A stretch of DNA of 64,000 nucleotides from Pseudomonas sp. 8Z (GCF_902506535.1 NZ_LR733824.1:62001-126000), one strand, 5' to 3'; positions 28,475 to 45,839 are shown, counted from the stretch's first letter. The notes: generated from the letters alone by a model not told the origin. Translations and numbers: made by a program.

Positions 28475-29011
28475 ATGTCGGACGTACTGACTCCCTTCCA
28501 GATTCTCCGTGAGATCGACCAGCGCTGTCGTGCGTTGGCGGCTGGCTTGCCATCCCAGCAAGCTGCGGTACAGACCTGGAGCGGTATCGGTTTCCGTATG
28601 GGGGAGCGCTTGTTCGTTGCGCCCATGGGGGAGGTTGGCGAGGTGCTGCACGAGCCGCGTTACACGCAGTTGCCAGGTGTGAAAGGCTGGGTCAAAGGCG
28701 TTGCCAATGTGCGCGGCCGCCTGTTGCCACTGATGGACCTGTGTGGCTTCTTCGGTAGTGAATTGTCGCCGCTACGCAAGCTGCGACGAGTGCTGGTGGT
28801 TGATCATCAGGATATCTTCGCGGGCCTCACGGTCGACGAAGTCTTTGGTATGCAGCATTTTCCCGTGGATACCTTTTCCGAGCAGTTGCCGCCTCTTGAG
28901 GCGAGTATTGCGCCATTCATTCATGGCGTCTTTCAGCGCGAGCACCCCTGGTTGGTATTCAGTCCGCATGCCCTGACGCGGGATCAGGTGTTTCTCGATG
29001 TGGCTCATTAG
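28475..29011 (+). CDS. pilI: PilI, CheW-like adaptor
   Basis: 178 residues with a CheW domain from about residue 35 (GERLFVAPMGEVGEVL, VKGVANVRGRLLPLMDL). Couples the PilJ chemoreceptor to the ChpA kinase. ATG 28475 fits the spacing after pilH (44 bp). Confidence 0.95.
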   Translation: MSDVLTPFQILREIDQRCRALAAGLPSQQAAVQTWSGIGFRMGERLFVAPMGEVGEVLHEPRYTQLPGVKGWVKGVANVRGRLLPLMDLCGFFGSELSPLRKLRRVLVVDHQDIFAGLTVDEVFGMQHFPVDTFSEQLPPLEASIAPFIHGVFQREHPWLVFSPHALTRDQVFLDVAH

Positions 29012-29095
29012 AAATAATTCGGTTGGGTCGGCTCCGTCGGCCCGTTGGCGTTATACGTGCACCGTAGTGCGGTCGGTCCAGGCGGGGGCCAGATA

Positions 29096-31144
29096 ATGAA
29101 GAAACTCAATGCAAGCAATCTATTAGGCGGGACACGCAGCAGCACGCTGATTGCGAGCCTGTTCGTCGTGTTGATCGTCTCCCTCGTACTGGAGTTCGCA
29201 AACTTTGCGTACATCAATACGCAATCGAACTATGACACTGAGTACATCAGCCACTCCGGTGAGCTGCGCGTACTGTCGCAACGTATTGCCAAGAACGCCA
29301 CGGAAGCGTCGACGGGTAAGGCGGAGGCCTTCGGCCTGCTGCGCGATGCGCGCAATGACTTCCAGCAGCGCTGGGGCTTCCTCACCGATGGTGATGCGAG
29401 TACCGCGCTGCCGCCTGCGCCCGAGTCGGTAAGGCCACAGATGGCTGCCGTGCAGCAGGACTGGGACAGTCTGCGCAAGAACGCCGACGCCATCCTGGCC
29501 AGTGAGCAGACCGTGTTGTCGTTGCACCAGGTAGCCGCGACGCTGGCTGAGACCATTCCGCAACTGCAGGTCGAGTACGAAGAAGTGGTCGACATTCTGC
29601 TCGAGAGCGGCGCGCCTGCTGCCCAGGTTGCCGTGGCACAGCGGCAGTCGCTGCTGGCAGAACGTATCCTGGGTTCGGTGAACAAGGTATTGGCCGGTGA
29701 CGAGGACTCGGTGCAGGCTGCCGACATGTTCGGTCGCGATGCCAGTCTGTTCGGTCGTGTCTTGAGCGCTATGCTTGAAGGCAACGCAGCAATGGAGATC
29801 AGCAAAGTAACCGACAGTGAGGCGTTGGATCGTCTGTCGGAGATTTCTGAGCTGTTCGAATTCGTATCCGGCTCCGTGGACGAGATTCTGGAAACCTCGC
29901 CGGAATTGTTCCAGGTGCGTGAGTCCGCCAACTCGATTTTCTCGGTGTCGCAAACATTGCTGGACAAAGCTTCCGCCCTGGCTGTTGGTTTCGAAGATCA
30001 GGCGACCGGGCGCACCATCAATACCCTGTTTGCTTATGCGCTGGGTGGCCTGGCGTTGGCCTCGATCATTCTCATCGGTCTGGTAATGGTGCGGGAAACC
30101 AACCGCCGCCTGGCCGAAACCGCCGAGAAAAATGAGCGTAACCAGGCCGCGATTCTGCGCCTGCTCGATGAGATCGCCGACCTCGCCGACGGTGACCTGA
30201 CCGTAGCCGCGACGGTAACCGAAGACTTCACCGGTGCCATCGCTGACTCCATCAACTACTCCATCGACCAGCTACGCGATCTGGTAGAAACCATCAACCA
30301 GACCGCCGTTCAGGTGGCCGGTGCGGCTCAGGAAACCCAGGCCACGGCCATGCACCTGGCCGAGGCTTCCGAGCACCAGGCGCAGGAAATCGCCGGGGCT
30401 TCGGCGGCAATCAACGAAATGGCCGTGTCGATTGACCAGGTATCGGCAAACGCCTCGGAATCCTCCGCGGTAGCGGAACGCTCCGTAGCCATCGCCAACA
30501 AGGGCAACGAGGTTGTACACAACACCATCACCGGCATGGATAACATCCGTGAGCAGATTCAGGACACCTCGAAGCGGATCAAGCGCCTCGGTGAGTCGTC
30601 CCAGGAGATCGGTGACATCGTTAGCCTGATTAACGACATTGCCGACCAGACCAACATCCTCGCACTGAATGCCGCGATCCAGGCCTCCATGGCCGGTGAT
30701 GCTGGGCGTGGCTTCGCCGTGGTCGCGGACGAAGTGCAACGCCTTGCAGAGCGCTCCTCTGCAGCCACCAAGCAGATCGAGGCGCTGGTAAAAACCATTC
30801 AGACCGACACCAACGAAGCCGTTATCTCCATGGAGCAGACGACCTCTGAAGTGGTGCGCGGTGCCCGTCTGGCGCAGGACGCCGGTGTGGCGCTGGAAGA
30901 GATCGAGAAGGTATCCAAGACCCTCGCGGCCCTTATCCAGAACATTTCCAACGCTGCCCGCCAGCAGGCCTCCTCGGCAGGTCATATTTCCAACACCATG
31001 AACGTGATTCAGGAAATCACCTCGCAGACTTCTTCAGGTACCACCGCCACCGCACGCAGCATCGGTAACCTGGCCAAGATGGCCAGTGAGATGCGTCGCT
31101 CGGTGTCGGGCTTCACTCTCCCGGATAGTCACGACTCGGTCTGA
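29096..31144 (+). CDS. pilJ: PilJ, type IV pilus methyl-accepting chemoreceptor
   Basis: 682 residues from ATG 29096 ([16 protein letters not shown]), the same length as PAO1 PilJ. Transmembrane helix 1 is about residues 16-39, then a periplasmic region with two PilJ-type domains ([16 protein letters not shown] motif), transmembrane helix 2 near residue 310 ([17 protein letters not shown]), HAMP, and the MCP signalling hairpin. The hairpin tip reads [15 protein letters not shown], differing from the usual AAIEAARAGE of flagellar receptors, as expected for this class. The in-frame TTG-type extension from 29045 was rejected on alignment. Confidence 0.96.
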   Translation: MKKLNASNLLGGTRSSTLIASLFVVLIVSLVLEFANFAYINTQSNYDTEYISHSGELRVLSQRIAKNATEASTGKAEAFGLLRDARNDFQQRWGFLTDGDASTALPPAPESVRPQMAAVQQDWDSLRKNADAILASEQTVLSLHQVAATLAETIPQLQVEYEEVVDILLESGAPAAQVAVAQRQSLLAERILGSVNKVLAGDEDSVQAADMFGRDASLFGRVLSAMLEGNAAMEISKVTDSEALDRLSEISELFEFVSGSVDEILETSPELFQVRESANSIFSVSQTLLDKASALAVGFEDQATGRTINTLFAYALGGLALASIILIGLVMVRETNRRLAETAEKNERNQAAILRLLDEIADLADGDLTVAATVTEDFTGAIADSINYSIDQLRDLVETINQTAVQVAGAAQETQATAMHLAEASEHQAQEIAGASAAINEMAVSIDQVSANASESSAVAERSVAIANKGNEVVHNTITGMDNIREQIQDTSKRIKRLGESSQEIGDIVSLINDIADQTNILALNAAIQASMAGDAGRGFAVVADEVQRLAERSSAATKQIEALVKTIQTDTNEAVISMEQTTSEVVRGARLAQDAGVALEEIEKVSKTLAALIQNISNAARQQASSAGHISNTMNVIQEITSQTSSGTTATARSIGNLAKMASEMRRSVSGFTLPDSHDSV

Positions 31145-31209
31145 TGAGGAGTGCGGTGGCCGCTTGCGGCCACTGCTTGATAAGCATGACTCAGGGTGAG
31201 GGGCAGGGT

Positions 31210-32070
31210 ATGCAGGCAGCCGGCATCTGGGCCTTGACGCCCTCGGTTGACATGTCTCAGGCCGATTTTCACGACTGGCAGACGCTCCTCGAAGAGCGTA
31301 CGGGCGTGATTGTTAGCGAACAGCGCCGATCTTTCCTGCAAACCAACCTAAGCGCGCGCATGCGCGAATTGGGCGTCACGGATTACGCCAGCTACTACCG
31401 CCAGGTGACCGATGGGCCGCGTGGTGCAGTGGAGTGGTCGACCTTGCTGGATCGTCTGACCGTGCAGGAGACCTGCTTCTTTCGCCACCCGCCTTCGTTC
31501 GAGGTGCTGGCGAGTTATCTGCAGGAGCGTTTGCAGGCAGGTCTGAGCAGACCCTGGGAGTTCTGGAGTGTTGGCTGCTCCAGTGGTGAGGAGGCTTACT
31601 CGCTGGCCATCCAGGCCGCCGAGGCGTTGCAGGGCAGTGAGCTGCCAGAGCATTTTGCCGTGACCGGTACGGATATCAGTCAAGGCGCGTTAAGTAAGGC
31701 GCGCGAGGGCTGCTACTCGGGGCGCAGGTTGGAGCAGGTGAGCGACGAGTTGCGCAGGCGCTATTTTTTCGCTCAGCCCGATGGACGTTTCAAAGTGGTG
31801 CCGAGCCTGGCGGCGCGAGTGTGCTGCGCCAAGCTCAATGTGCTGGAACTGGCCAAGGCGCCGATGTCCGGCATGGATGTGATTTTCTGTCAGAACGTGC
31901 TGATTTACTTCCGCCGTTGGCGTCGCCGCGACATCCTCAACCGTCTGGCCGAGAGCCTGGTGCCGGGTGGTTTGTTGGTGGTGGGTGTGGGTGAGGTATC
32001 TGGTTGGCAGCACCCGGATCTGGTACCGGTGGCCGACGAGCGCGTTCTGGCGTTTACCCGCAAGGGATAA
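31210..32070 (+). CDS. pilK: PilK, CheR-type protein methyltransferase
   Basis: 286 residues from ATG 31210, which has GAGGGGCAGGG just upstream; earlier in-frame starts at 31144 and 31186 lack a ribosome site. CheR all-helical N-domain (QRRSFLQTNLSARMRELG) and SAM-binding domain (FWSVGCSSGEEAYSLAI, VTGTDISQGALSKAREG, DVIFCQNVLIYF). It methylates glutamates of PilJ. The paired methylesterase is ChpB downstream. Confidence 0.94.
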   Translation: MQAAGIWALTPSVDMSQADFHDWQTLLEERTGVIVSEQRRSFLQTNLSARMRELGVTDYASYYRQVTDGPRGAVEWSTLLDRLTVQETCFFRHPPSFEVLASYLQERLQAGLSRPWEFWSVGCSSGEEAYSLAIQAAEALQGSELPEHFAVTGTDISQGALSKAREGCYSGRRLEQVSDELRRRYFFAQPDGRFKVVPSLAARVCCAKLNVLELAKAPMSGMDVIFCQNVLIYFRRWRRRDILNRLAESLVPGGLLVVGVGEVSGWQHPDLVPVADERVLAFTRKG

Positions 32071-32094
32071 GCCAAGTTTATGAGTGGAGTGGCT

Positions 32095-39404
<7,310 letters not shown>

Positions 39405-39408
<4 letters not shown>

Positions 39409-40424
39409 CGCAAAGAATGGCAGCGCGTATCGCGGTCATTGCCGACACTTCGCTGCAGCGTCATGTGCTGCAGCAGGCTCTGGCCGGAGGTGGTTACAAC
39501 GTGGTGCTTAACAGTGACCCGGCACGCCTCGATGAGGCTGCGCTGGCTGACTGTGAAACCGATCTATGGCTGGTTGACCTGGCTCAGTCCGAGGACTCGC
39601 CATTGGTCGATAGCTTGCTCGAACGTGCCAGCGCACCGGTCTTGTTTGGTGAGGGGCATGCTCCCGAGCGGCATTCGGAAAACTACCCACGCTGGGAGCG
39701 CAGCTTGTTCAGTAAGCTCAAGCGTCTGGTTGGCGACCCGACTCAGGCGGTTGGGCCAAGCCTGCAGGCGTTGCTGGATGACGGGCAGCGCCCAGCGCGT
39801 CTGGAGTTGCCCCAAGTGCTGGCTGATACTCCGCTCAAAGCGGGTGAGCCCGCGCGCCAGGTCTGGTTGCTGGCCGCTTCCCTTGGGGGGCCGGCGGCGG
39901 TCAAGTCTTTCCTTGATGCGCTGCCTGGTGGTCTGCCAGTTGGATTCATCTATGCCCAACACATCGATGCCAGCTTCGAAGCGGCGTTACCCCAGGCCGT
40001 TGGTCGCCACAGTCAGTGGCACGTCAACAGCGCGCGCCAGGGCGACCCGGTACGCTGTGGCGAAGTGGTGGTCGCGCCGATCAATCACGAGTTGGGTTTC
40101 GCCGAAGATGGCGCCATGCAGATTGCCGAGCGCGGTTGGCCGGATCCTTATAGTCCTTCGATTGACCAGATGATGCTCAATCTGGCGCAGCAGTATGGCG
40201 CTCAGTGTGGCGTGATCGTCTTCAGTGGCATGGGTAGCGATGGCAGCGCCGCTGCAGCCTACGTCAAACGGCAGGGCGGGGTGATCTGGACGCAGCGTGC
40301 CGACAGTTGCGCCAGCCCGAGCATGCCCGACAGCCTGCGCGAGGGTGGTTATAGCGCCTTCAGTGCCGACCCGCGCGAGCTGGCCGTGGCCCTGGTCAAT
40401 CACATCGCCGAACATTGCAGTTAA
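39405..40424 (+). CDS. chpB: ChpB, CheB-type methylesterase
   Basis: 339 residues starting in an ATGA overlap with chpA. The C-terminal methylesterase domain holds the catalytic set: Ser in [14 protein letters not shown], His in [10 protein letters not shown], Asp in [12 protein letters not shown]. The N-terminal 120 residues look like a degenerate receiver ([18 protein letters not shown]) in which the phospho-acceptor context is not clear. It removes methyl groups from PilJ, opposing PilK. Confidence 0.94.
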
Positions 40425-40434
40425 GGACGTTTCC

Positions 40435-40905
40435 ATGAGCCAAGCCGTTGCCACCCAGAACAGTGCCGCCAGCCTTACCGGCCTGCTGGTGCCGCTGGCT
40501 GACCGAACCCTGCTGCTGCCTAACGTGGCCGTTGCAGAGTTGATTGCCTACCGCGCACCGCAGGTCGATGAGGGTATGCCTGACTGGTATCTTGGCCAAA
40601 TCGCCTGGCGTGATCTGCGCTTGCCGCTGTTGTCCTTTGAGGCCGCCAGTGGCGCCCAGGTCGAGCCAGGTAGCCGCGCTCGAGTTGCCGTGCTCAATGC
40701 GCTCGGTGGACGTCCCAAGGTTAAATTCATCGCTCTGTTGGTGCAGGGCATTCCGCGTTCGTTCAAGGTTGAGAGCGATCTACCTGCCGCCGATGTGGCT
40801 TTGGCGCCGCTGGAGCTGGGCGCGGCGCGGATCGGTGAGGACGTGGTGCGTATTCCCGATCTGATCGGCCTTGAGCAGTTGCTCGAAGATGCCGGAATCA
40901 TCTAA
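40435..40905 (+). CDS. chpC: ChpC, CheW-like adaptor
   Basis: 156 residues with a CheW-type fold (LLVPLADRTLLLPNVAVAELIAY, GQIAWRDLRLPLLSFE). Second adaptor of the Pil-Chp array, possibly linking other receptors to ChpA. ATG 40435 lies 10 bp after chpB with AAGGACG upstream. Confidence 0.93.
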   Translation: MSQAVATQNSAASLTGLLVPLADRTLLLPNVAVAELIAYRAPQVDEGMPDWYLGQIAWRDLRLPLLSFEAASGAQVEPGSRARVAVLNALGGRPKVKFIALLVQGIPRSFKVESDLPAADVALAPLELGAARIGEDVVRIPDLIGLEQLLEDAGII

Positions 40906-41695
40906 CGGCGGTTTGCGCCTGGCGCGCCTGGGCGATCTCGAGGTCGCCAGTTGCACGGCGTCCGGTCAGCACTTCGACAAACACAGCCACGACGAATTCG
41001 TCATCAGCGCCAACCTGCTGGGTGAAGAGCAGGTGTGGCTGGATGGCCGAACCTTCACGGCGTCTGCCGGCTGCATCACCACCTATAACCCAGGCGAAAT
41101 CCAGGGCGGCGGCGCGGTCGAAGGCCAGCCGTGGCGCTATGTTGGGGTCTACCTGCCGGTGGAGAGTCTGGCAGACAGTCTGGGGCTGAATGCTGTGCAG
41201 TTCGAGCGTCCCTGGCAGCACGATGCGGTACTGGCGGGCGAGCTAGGCCGCGCAGTCGAGGCCTGCCTGAGTGACGATGCGCTCTGGCGCGAGCGCGGTG
41301 AAGAGCACCTGACCCTGCTGCTGGCGCGGGTGGTATCCGGTGCTGGTATCGGTCTGGTATCTCTCCGCGAGGTCGGGCATACCGCCGTGCACCGCCTGCA
41401 GGAGTTGCTGGCTGCCAATCTGCAGCGCAGCCCTGGCCTGGGGGAAATGGCCAGTGAACTGGGCCTGTCGAAATTCCATCTGCTGCGCAGCTTCCAGAAA
41501 TACACCGGCCTCAGCCCCAGGCAGTGGGCCATGCAATTGCGCACGCGTCGTGCTCAGGGGCTGTTGCGTCAGGGCAGGCCAGCCGGCGAGGTGGCTCATG
41601 TGCTGGGCTTTGCCGACCAGAGCCATCTGAACCGCCATTTCCGCGCAGCCTATGGCATCAGCCCTGGGCGCTATCAGACCTTGCTGCGCTGCTGA
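40889..41695 (+). CDS. chpD: ChpD, AraC-family regulator
   Basis: 268 residues from ATG 40889, overlapping chpC by 17 bases. N-terminal cupin-type effector domain (QHFDKHSHDEFVISANLLGE) and C-terminal double helix-turn-helix (SELGLSKFHLLRSFQKYTG, then AHVLGFADQSHLNRHFR). In PAO1 chpD and chpE follow chpC, but their role in twitching is minor or unproven. A start at 40871 (TTG) is possible but less likely. Confidence 0.9.
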   Translation: MPESSNGGLRLARLGDLEVASCTASGQHFDKHSHDEFVISANLLGEEQVWLDGRTFTASAGCITTYNPGEIQGGGAVEGQPWRYVGVYLPVESLADSLGLNAVQFERPWQHDAVLAGELGRAVEACLSDDALWRERGEEHLTLLLARVVSGAGIGLVSLREVGHTAVHRLQELLAANLQRSPGLGEMASELGLSKFHLLRSFQKYTGLSPRQWAMQLRTRRAQGLLRQGRPAGEVAHVLGFADQSHLNRHFRAAYGISPGRYQTLLRC

Positions 41696-41765
41696 GCAAT
41701 CCGGTTCAAGCGCTTCCCTTGGCGCCGCGCCATAATCGGCGCCATCTTGAAAGGGGAGTCGAGTC

Positions 41766-42380
41766 ATGTTGACGGTCTTTATCGCCGCCGTGCTGTTCGG
41801 TCTGGCATTCGTCATCTCGCCAGGGGCGGTATTCAGTGAAACCCTGCGTCGTGGTCTCAGTGGCGGCTATCGCCCGGCATTGCTGGTGCAGCTGGGCTCG
41901 TTGATCGGTGATGCGCTGTGGGCGTTGATCGGCCTGAGTGGCCTGGTGTTGCTGCTCGGCCAGGACAGCGTGCGTGTGCCGTTGACGCTGGCCAGCGCCG
42001 CTTATCTGGCCTGGCTGGGCGTGCAGGGCCTGCGCGATGCCTGGCAGCCGCCGCAACAGGAGGAAGAAGGCGACGCACAGGCTCGCAGCGCCTTTGCCGC
42101 TGGCGCGTTGCTGTCGTTGTCCAACCCGAAGAACATCGTGTTCTGGGGCGCGTTGGGCAGTGCGCTGGCCGGGATCGTCGAGGGCACGCCGACGAGCGAG
42201 CAGATGCTGGTGTTCTTCGCTGGCTTCATGCTGGCTTCGTTGGTCTGGTGTTTTGTTTGTGCGGCGTTGGTGGATTGGTTACGGCGCAACACCTCGCTGC
42301 TCTGGCATCGGTTGAGTTATGCCGGATGTGGGGTGTTGTTGCTGGCGCTGGCGGCGCTGACCTTGCGTGGGTTGGGGTGA
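41766..42380 (+). CDS. chpE: ChpE, LysE/RhtB-family exporter
   Basis: 204-residue inner-membrane protein with about six transmembrane helices. Family signature near the N-terminus (FVISPGAVFSETLRRGLSGG) and SNPKNIVFWGALG mid-protein. Family members export amino acids or derivatives. AAGGGGAG lies upstream of ATG 41766. It is the last gene of the Pil-Chp block; a LysE-type exporter with an adjacent AraC regulator is a common pair, so ChpD may control it (inference). Confidence 0.9.
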   Translation: MLTVFIAAVLFGLAFVISPGAVFSETLRRGLSGGYRPALLVQLGSLIGDALWALIGLSGLVLLLGQDSVRVPLTLASAAYLAWLGVQGLRDAWQPPQQEEEGDAQARSAFAAGALLSLSNPKNIVFWGALGSALAGIVEGTPTSEQMLVFFAGFMLASLVWCFVCAALVDWLRRNTSLLWHRLSYAGCGVLLLALAALTLRGLG

Positions 42381-42400
42381 TTTTCAGGGGGATTCTTTGC

Positions 42401-42809
42401 GGTGTATCGGGGCGGGTTTGATACCGGACGGGCAAGTTTGTGTGTGATCTTTTGGGTCTGTGTTGGTGTTCTGGGCGCCGCTTTGGATGTCTTCAGATAT
42501 TCCGGGTTTCGCCCCCTCGGGCGACTCACTTTTCTTTGAACTCGGATTGCCGCCCAGCGCAAAGAAAAGTAAGCAAAAGAAAGCGCACCCCATCATCCGG
42601 CCCCGGCTTCGCCGGGGTTCGTTCGCTCCATCGTTGCTCCGAGGGCACGCTGCGAAGGGCCATCCCTGGCCCATCGCAGCTCTCGGCTTTGGCATCCTGC
42701 GTCGCTCTACCTCCTGCATCCATGCAGTCGTCGCGGCATCCATGCCGCTCAACCCTCTACACAACGATTCCACTCATCCTCCTGAAGGGGACATTCGCGC
42801 GCCTGAACG
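42401..42809 (+). repeat. Left arm of a large imperfect inverted repeat
   Basis: Starts 20 bases after the chpE stop. Its sequence (GGCAAGTTTGTGTG, TTTCGCCCCCTCGGGCGA, ATCCGGCCCCGGCTTC, GGCCCATCGCAGCTCTC) recurs in reverse complement in the right arm. It contains an internal 11-bp hairpin ACTTTTCTTTG / CAAAGAAAAGT (42528-42570). Short open frames across it are not gene-like. Confidence 0.85.
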
Positions 42810-42992
42810 AACTGGCATTCCAAGGTGCGCTCGGCGCGTTCTGGTAGCTGTGAAGTTGCGATGTGGCCGTCGAGTTAAACCAATACTTTCATTCACGTAG
42901 TTTTAGCTTGCCGGCTTTCAGCCAGCATTCCGGTCAGCCCTAAGGCTGCCCCATGTTCAAGCACTCCACGCTAATTCTGGATTACCGCAGGC

Positions 42993-43325
42993 TCAGGCGC
43001 GTGCAGAGCCCGCCCAGGAGGGCGAACGGAATCGTCGTGTAAGAGGTCGAGCGACATGGATGTCGCGAGAGCCGCGATGGGCCATGGATGGCCCACCGCG
43101 GCGGGCCTCTGGAGCGGCGATGGAGTGAGCGAACCCTGGCGCAGCCAGGGCCGGATGAAAGGGCGGAGGGTTTTGGTTACTTTTGCCCGTCAAAAGTCAC
43201 TCGCCCGGGAGGGCGAAACCAGAAACATCAGCAGAAACGCGGCAATTCGGAACATACACCCGAACGGCCAGCACACAAACTTGCCAGTCCGGTATCAATC
43301 AAACCGCCTCTGATCCAATACACCA
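42993..43325 (-). repeat. Right arm of the large imperfect inverted repeat
   Basis: Reverse-complement copy of the left arm, about 75 bp shorter: it lacks the stretch equivalent to about 42687-42735 and has a shorter internal hairpin (ACTTTTG / CAAAAGT, 43179-43197). Shared blocks include GGCAAGTTTGTGTG, CATCCGGCCCTGGC and CGACGATTCCG when read on the minus strand. Confidence 0.85.
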
Positions 43326-43330
43326 GAAAC

Positions 43331-43366
43331 AAAAAATCCGATGCCGCCATGGCGACATCGGATTTC
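43331..43366 (-). terminator. Terminator of the AGCS symporter gene
   Basis: On the minus strand AAATCCGATG...CATCGGATTT stem followed by TTTTTG. Lies 54 bases beyond the symporter stop codon and abuts the large inverted repeat. Confidence 0.88.
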
Positions 43367-43419
43367 TAGGGTGCTGCCAGTGTCACCCAGGGCTCAGCCC
43401 GGGCAACTCTATAGGCGCA

Positions 43420-44904
43420 TCAGCGCTGCAGTTGCTGCGCTTTTTCAGCCTTCTCAGCGGCTAGGTTGTCTTCCGACGTGTGGCTACCCCAGTAGTCGGC
43501 ATTCTTGATGCCGAGCTTCTCGGGGTGGAACACCGGATCCTTGCCCTGATCCTGCTGCTCTTCGTAGTCCTTCAGGCACTTGTAGGCGATTTTGTGCATC
43601 AGGATGATGGCGATGATGTTCAGCCAGGCCATCAGGCCCACGCCGAGGTCACCCAGATCCCAGGCGAAGGTGGCACTGTGCACGGTGCCGTAGACGGTCG
43701 CGGCGATGATGGCGAACTTCAGCAGCAGGGTGAGAATGGGGCGGTTCACCTTGCGGTTGATGTAGGCGATGTTGGTTTCAGCGATGTAGTAGTACGCCAG
43801 GATGGTGGTGAAGGCGAAGAAGAACAGGGCGATGGCGACGAAGGCGTTGCCGAAGCCGGGCATCATGTTCTCCATGGCTGTTTGCACGTAGCCGGGGCCG
43901 GCGGCGACACCGGCGATGCCGGTGAACAGCGCGCTACCGTCCGGCGCCTGGACGTTGTACTGGCCGGTGATCAGCAGCATGAAGGCGGTTGCCGAGCAGA
44001 CGAACAGGGTGTCGACATAGACCGAGAAGCCTTGTACCAGGCCCTGTTTGGCCGGGTGGCTGACGGCTGCGGCGGACGAGGCGTGCGGGCCGGTGCCCTG
44101 GCCAGCTTCGTTGGAATAGACGCCGCGTTTCACGCCCCACTGGATGGCCATACCGAGAATGGCGCCGAAACCGGCTTCCATCCCGAAGGCGCTCTTGAAG
44201 ATCAGAGCGATCACGCTCGGCAGTTGGCCGATGTTGAGCAGGATGATGACCAGGGCGACCAGGATGTAGCCCAGCGCCATGAACGGCACCACCACCTGAG
44301 TGAAGTGGGCGATGCGCTTGACGCCGCCGAAGATGATCAGGCCGATCAGCACCGCCAGCACCGCGGCGGTGACGTTCGGGCTGATGCCGAAGGCGGTGTT
44401 CACACTTGAGGCGATGGAGTTGGCCTGTACACCCGGCAGCAGCAGGCCGCAGGCGAACACGGTAACGATGGCGAACAGCCAGGCGTACCACTTCAGGCCC
44501 AGGCCTTTCTCGATGTAGAAGGCCGGGCCGCCGCGGTATTCACCGTTGAGCTTTTCCTTGTACACCTGGCCGAGGGTGGATTCGACGAATGCCGAGCTGG
44601 CGCCGAGGAAGGCCACCATCCACATCCAGAACACAGCGCCTGGGCCGCCGAAGGTGATGGCAGTGGCCACACCGGCGATGTTGCCGGTACCGACGCGACC
44701 GGCGAGTGTCATGGTCAGTGCCTGGAACGAGGTGATGCCGTGTTCGTCGGTACGCCCGGCGAACATCAGGCGAATCATTTCCTTGAAGTGACGGACCTGG
44801 AGAAAGCGACCGCGCAGAGAGAAGTAGAGACCAACGCCGAGACAGAGGTAAATCAGCGCCGGGCTCCAGACCAGACCGTTGAGGGTCGAGACCAGTTCGT
44901 TCAT
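43420..44904 (-). CDS. Alanine/glycine:cation symporter (AGCS family)
   Basis: 494 residues from ATG 44904 (MNELVSTLNGLVWSP), which has AGGAG seven bases upstream; the open frame continues to 45072 but that part is not family-like. About ten transmembrane helices. Signature of sodium:alanine symporters TMTLAGRVGTGNIAGVATAI near residue 68 and EAGQGTGPHASSAAAVSHPAKQG near residue 275. Imports small neutral amino acids with Na+ or H+. Single gene with its own terminator. Confidence 0.92.
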   Translation of the reverse strand: MNELVSTLNGLVWSPALIYLCLGVGLYFSLRGRFLQVRHFKEMIRLMFAGRTDEHGITSFQALTMTLAGRVGTGNIAGVATAITFGGPGAVFWMWMVAFLGASSAFVESTLGQVYKEKLNGEYRGGPAFYIEKGLGLKWYAWLFAIVTVFACGLLLPGVQANSIASSVNTAFGISPNVTAAVLAVLIGLIIFGGVKRIAHFTQVVVPFMALGYILVALVIILLNIGQLPSVIALIFKSAFGMEAGFGAILGMAIQWGVKRGVYSNEAGQGTGPHASSAAAVSHPAKQGLVQGFSVYVDTLFVCSATAFMLLITGQYNVQAPDGSALFTGIAGVAAGPGYVQTAMENMMPGFGNAFVAIALFFFAFTTILAYYYIAETNIAYINRKVNRPILTLLLKFAIIAATVYGTVHSATFAWDLGDLGVGLMAWLNIIAIILMHKIAYKCLKDYEEQQDQGKDPVFHPEKLGIKNADYWGSHTSEDNLAAEKAEKAQQLQR

Positions 44905-45110
44905 GCAATGCTCCTGGGCTTGCGGTCGCCTTTTGGGCGGGGCCGTTGCCCGTTGATTTGTTATAGGAAGACGAGCGACGCAGCGGGGCGTCGGCCTTAG
45001 CCGGGCGCAGATTGCTGGTAAAGCGGGTTGCGCGCGGCGCGCAGAGCATGACAAAGCCTGGCGGGCTTGCAATCTCTTGAGGTCACATTTTGTTACGCGG
45101 AGGCGACATC

Positions 45111-45836
45111 TTACGCCTGAAGGTCGCCCCAGAGTTGTTGAGCCACGCTCAGTGCGACCACAGGGGCTGTTTCCGTGCGTAAAACCCGTGGGCCCAGGCG
45201 AGCGGCATGGAAGTCGGCACCTTTGGCCAGATCGACTTCGGCATCGCTCAAGCCGCCTTCCGGGCCGATCAGAAACGCCAGGCTGCCTGGCCTGTCGTGG
45301 CTTTGCAGGGGCGCTGCTACCGGGTGCAGTACCAGCTTTAGGTCAGCTTCGATTTGTTGCAGCCAGGTGGCCAGCTCCAGCGGCGGGTTGATCGTTGGTA
45401 GCACCGAGCGACCGCACTGCTCGCAGGCGCTGATTGCCACCTGGCGCCAGTGGGCCAAGCGTTTATCAGCGCGTTCGTCTTTTAGACGCACCTCGCAGCG
45501 TTCGGAAACGATTGGGGTAATTTCGCTGGCGCCCAGCTCAGTGGCTTTCTGAATCGCCCAGTCCATGCGTTCACCGCGCGACAGGCCCTGGCCGAGGTGG
45601 ATGCTCAGTGGTGATTCGCTCAGCCCCGGTATTGCCTCGCGTAATTCCACGCGCACGCTCTTCTTGCTCACCTCGATCAGCTCGCCGAGGTATTCCTGGC
45701 CGCTGCCGTCGAACAGTTGCACGGCATCGCCTACTGCATGGCGCAGCACACGGCCGATGTAGTGGGCTTGGGCCTCGGGCAGCTCGTGTTGGCCGAGGGA
45801 AAGGGGGGCATCGATGAAGAAACGGGATAGGCGCAT
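45111..45836 (-). CDS. rsmE: RsmE, 16S rRNA m3U1498 methyltransferase
   Basis: 241 residues; N-terminal PUA-like domain (QAHYIGRVLRHAVGDAVQLFDGSG) and SPOUT methyltransferase domain with knot motifs (FLIGPEGGLSDAEVDLA and LGPRVLRTETAPVVAL). Methylates U1498 in the decoding region of the 30S subunit using SAM. Same strand as bioA, separated by 80 bp containing a palindromic repeat. Confidence 0.95.
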   Translation of the reverse strand: MRLSRFFIDAPLSLGQHELPEAQAHYIGRVLRHAVGDAVQLFDGSGQEYLGELIEVSKKSVRVELREAIPGLSESPLSIHLGQGLSRGERMDWAIQKATELGASEITPIVSERCEVRLKDERADKRLAHWRQVAISACEQCGRSVLPTINPPLELATWLQQIEADLKLVLHPVAAPLQSHDRPGSLAFLIGPEGGLSDAEVDLAKGADFHAARLGPRVLRTETAPVVALSVAQQLWGDLQA

Positions 45837-45839
45837 AGG

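Larger units (their letters stand above)
42381..43419. other. Gene-free 1-kb chpE-AGCS spacer made of an inverted repeat
   Basis: Two arms (42401-42809 and 42993-43325) surround a 183-bp unique centre (42810-42992). I find no gene with a ribosome site or family resemblance on either strand. The arms resemble the long extragenic repeat found beside many Gammaproteobacterial genes (GTTACTTTTG...CAAAAGT with CGCCCGGGAGGGCG), here as a head-to-head pair. An intrinsic terminator for the AGCS symporter follows at 43331. Confidence 0.8.

Noticed and set aside
31144..31209. Upstream extension of pilK
   Set aside because: In-frame starts at 31144 and 31186 lack a ribosome site, while 31210 has one and gives a length close to the PAO1 protein.
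42440..42900. Two overlapping frames of 135-146 residues in the chpE-symporter gap
   Set aside because: They run through the inverted-repeat arm, have no ribosome site, and their proteins are Arg/Ser/Pro-rich without pattern.
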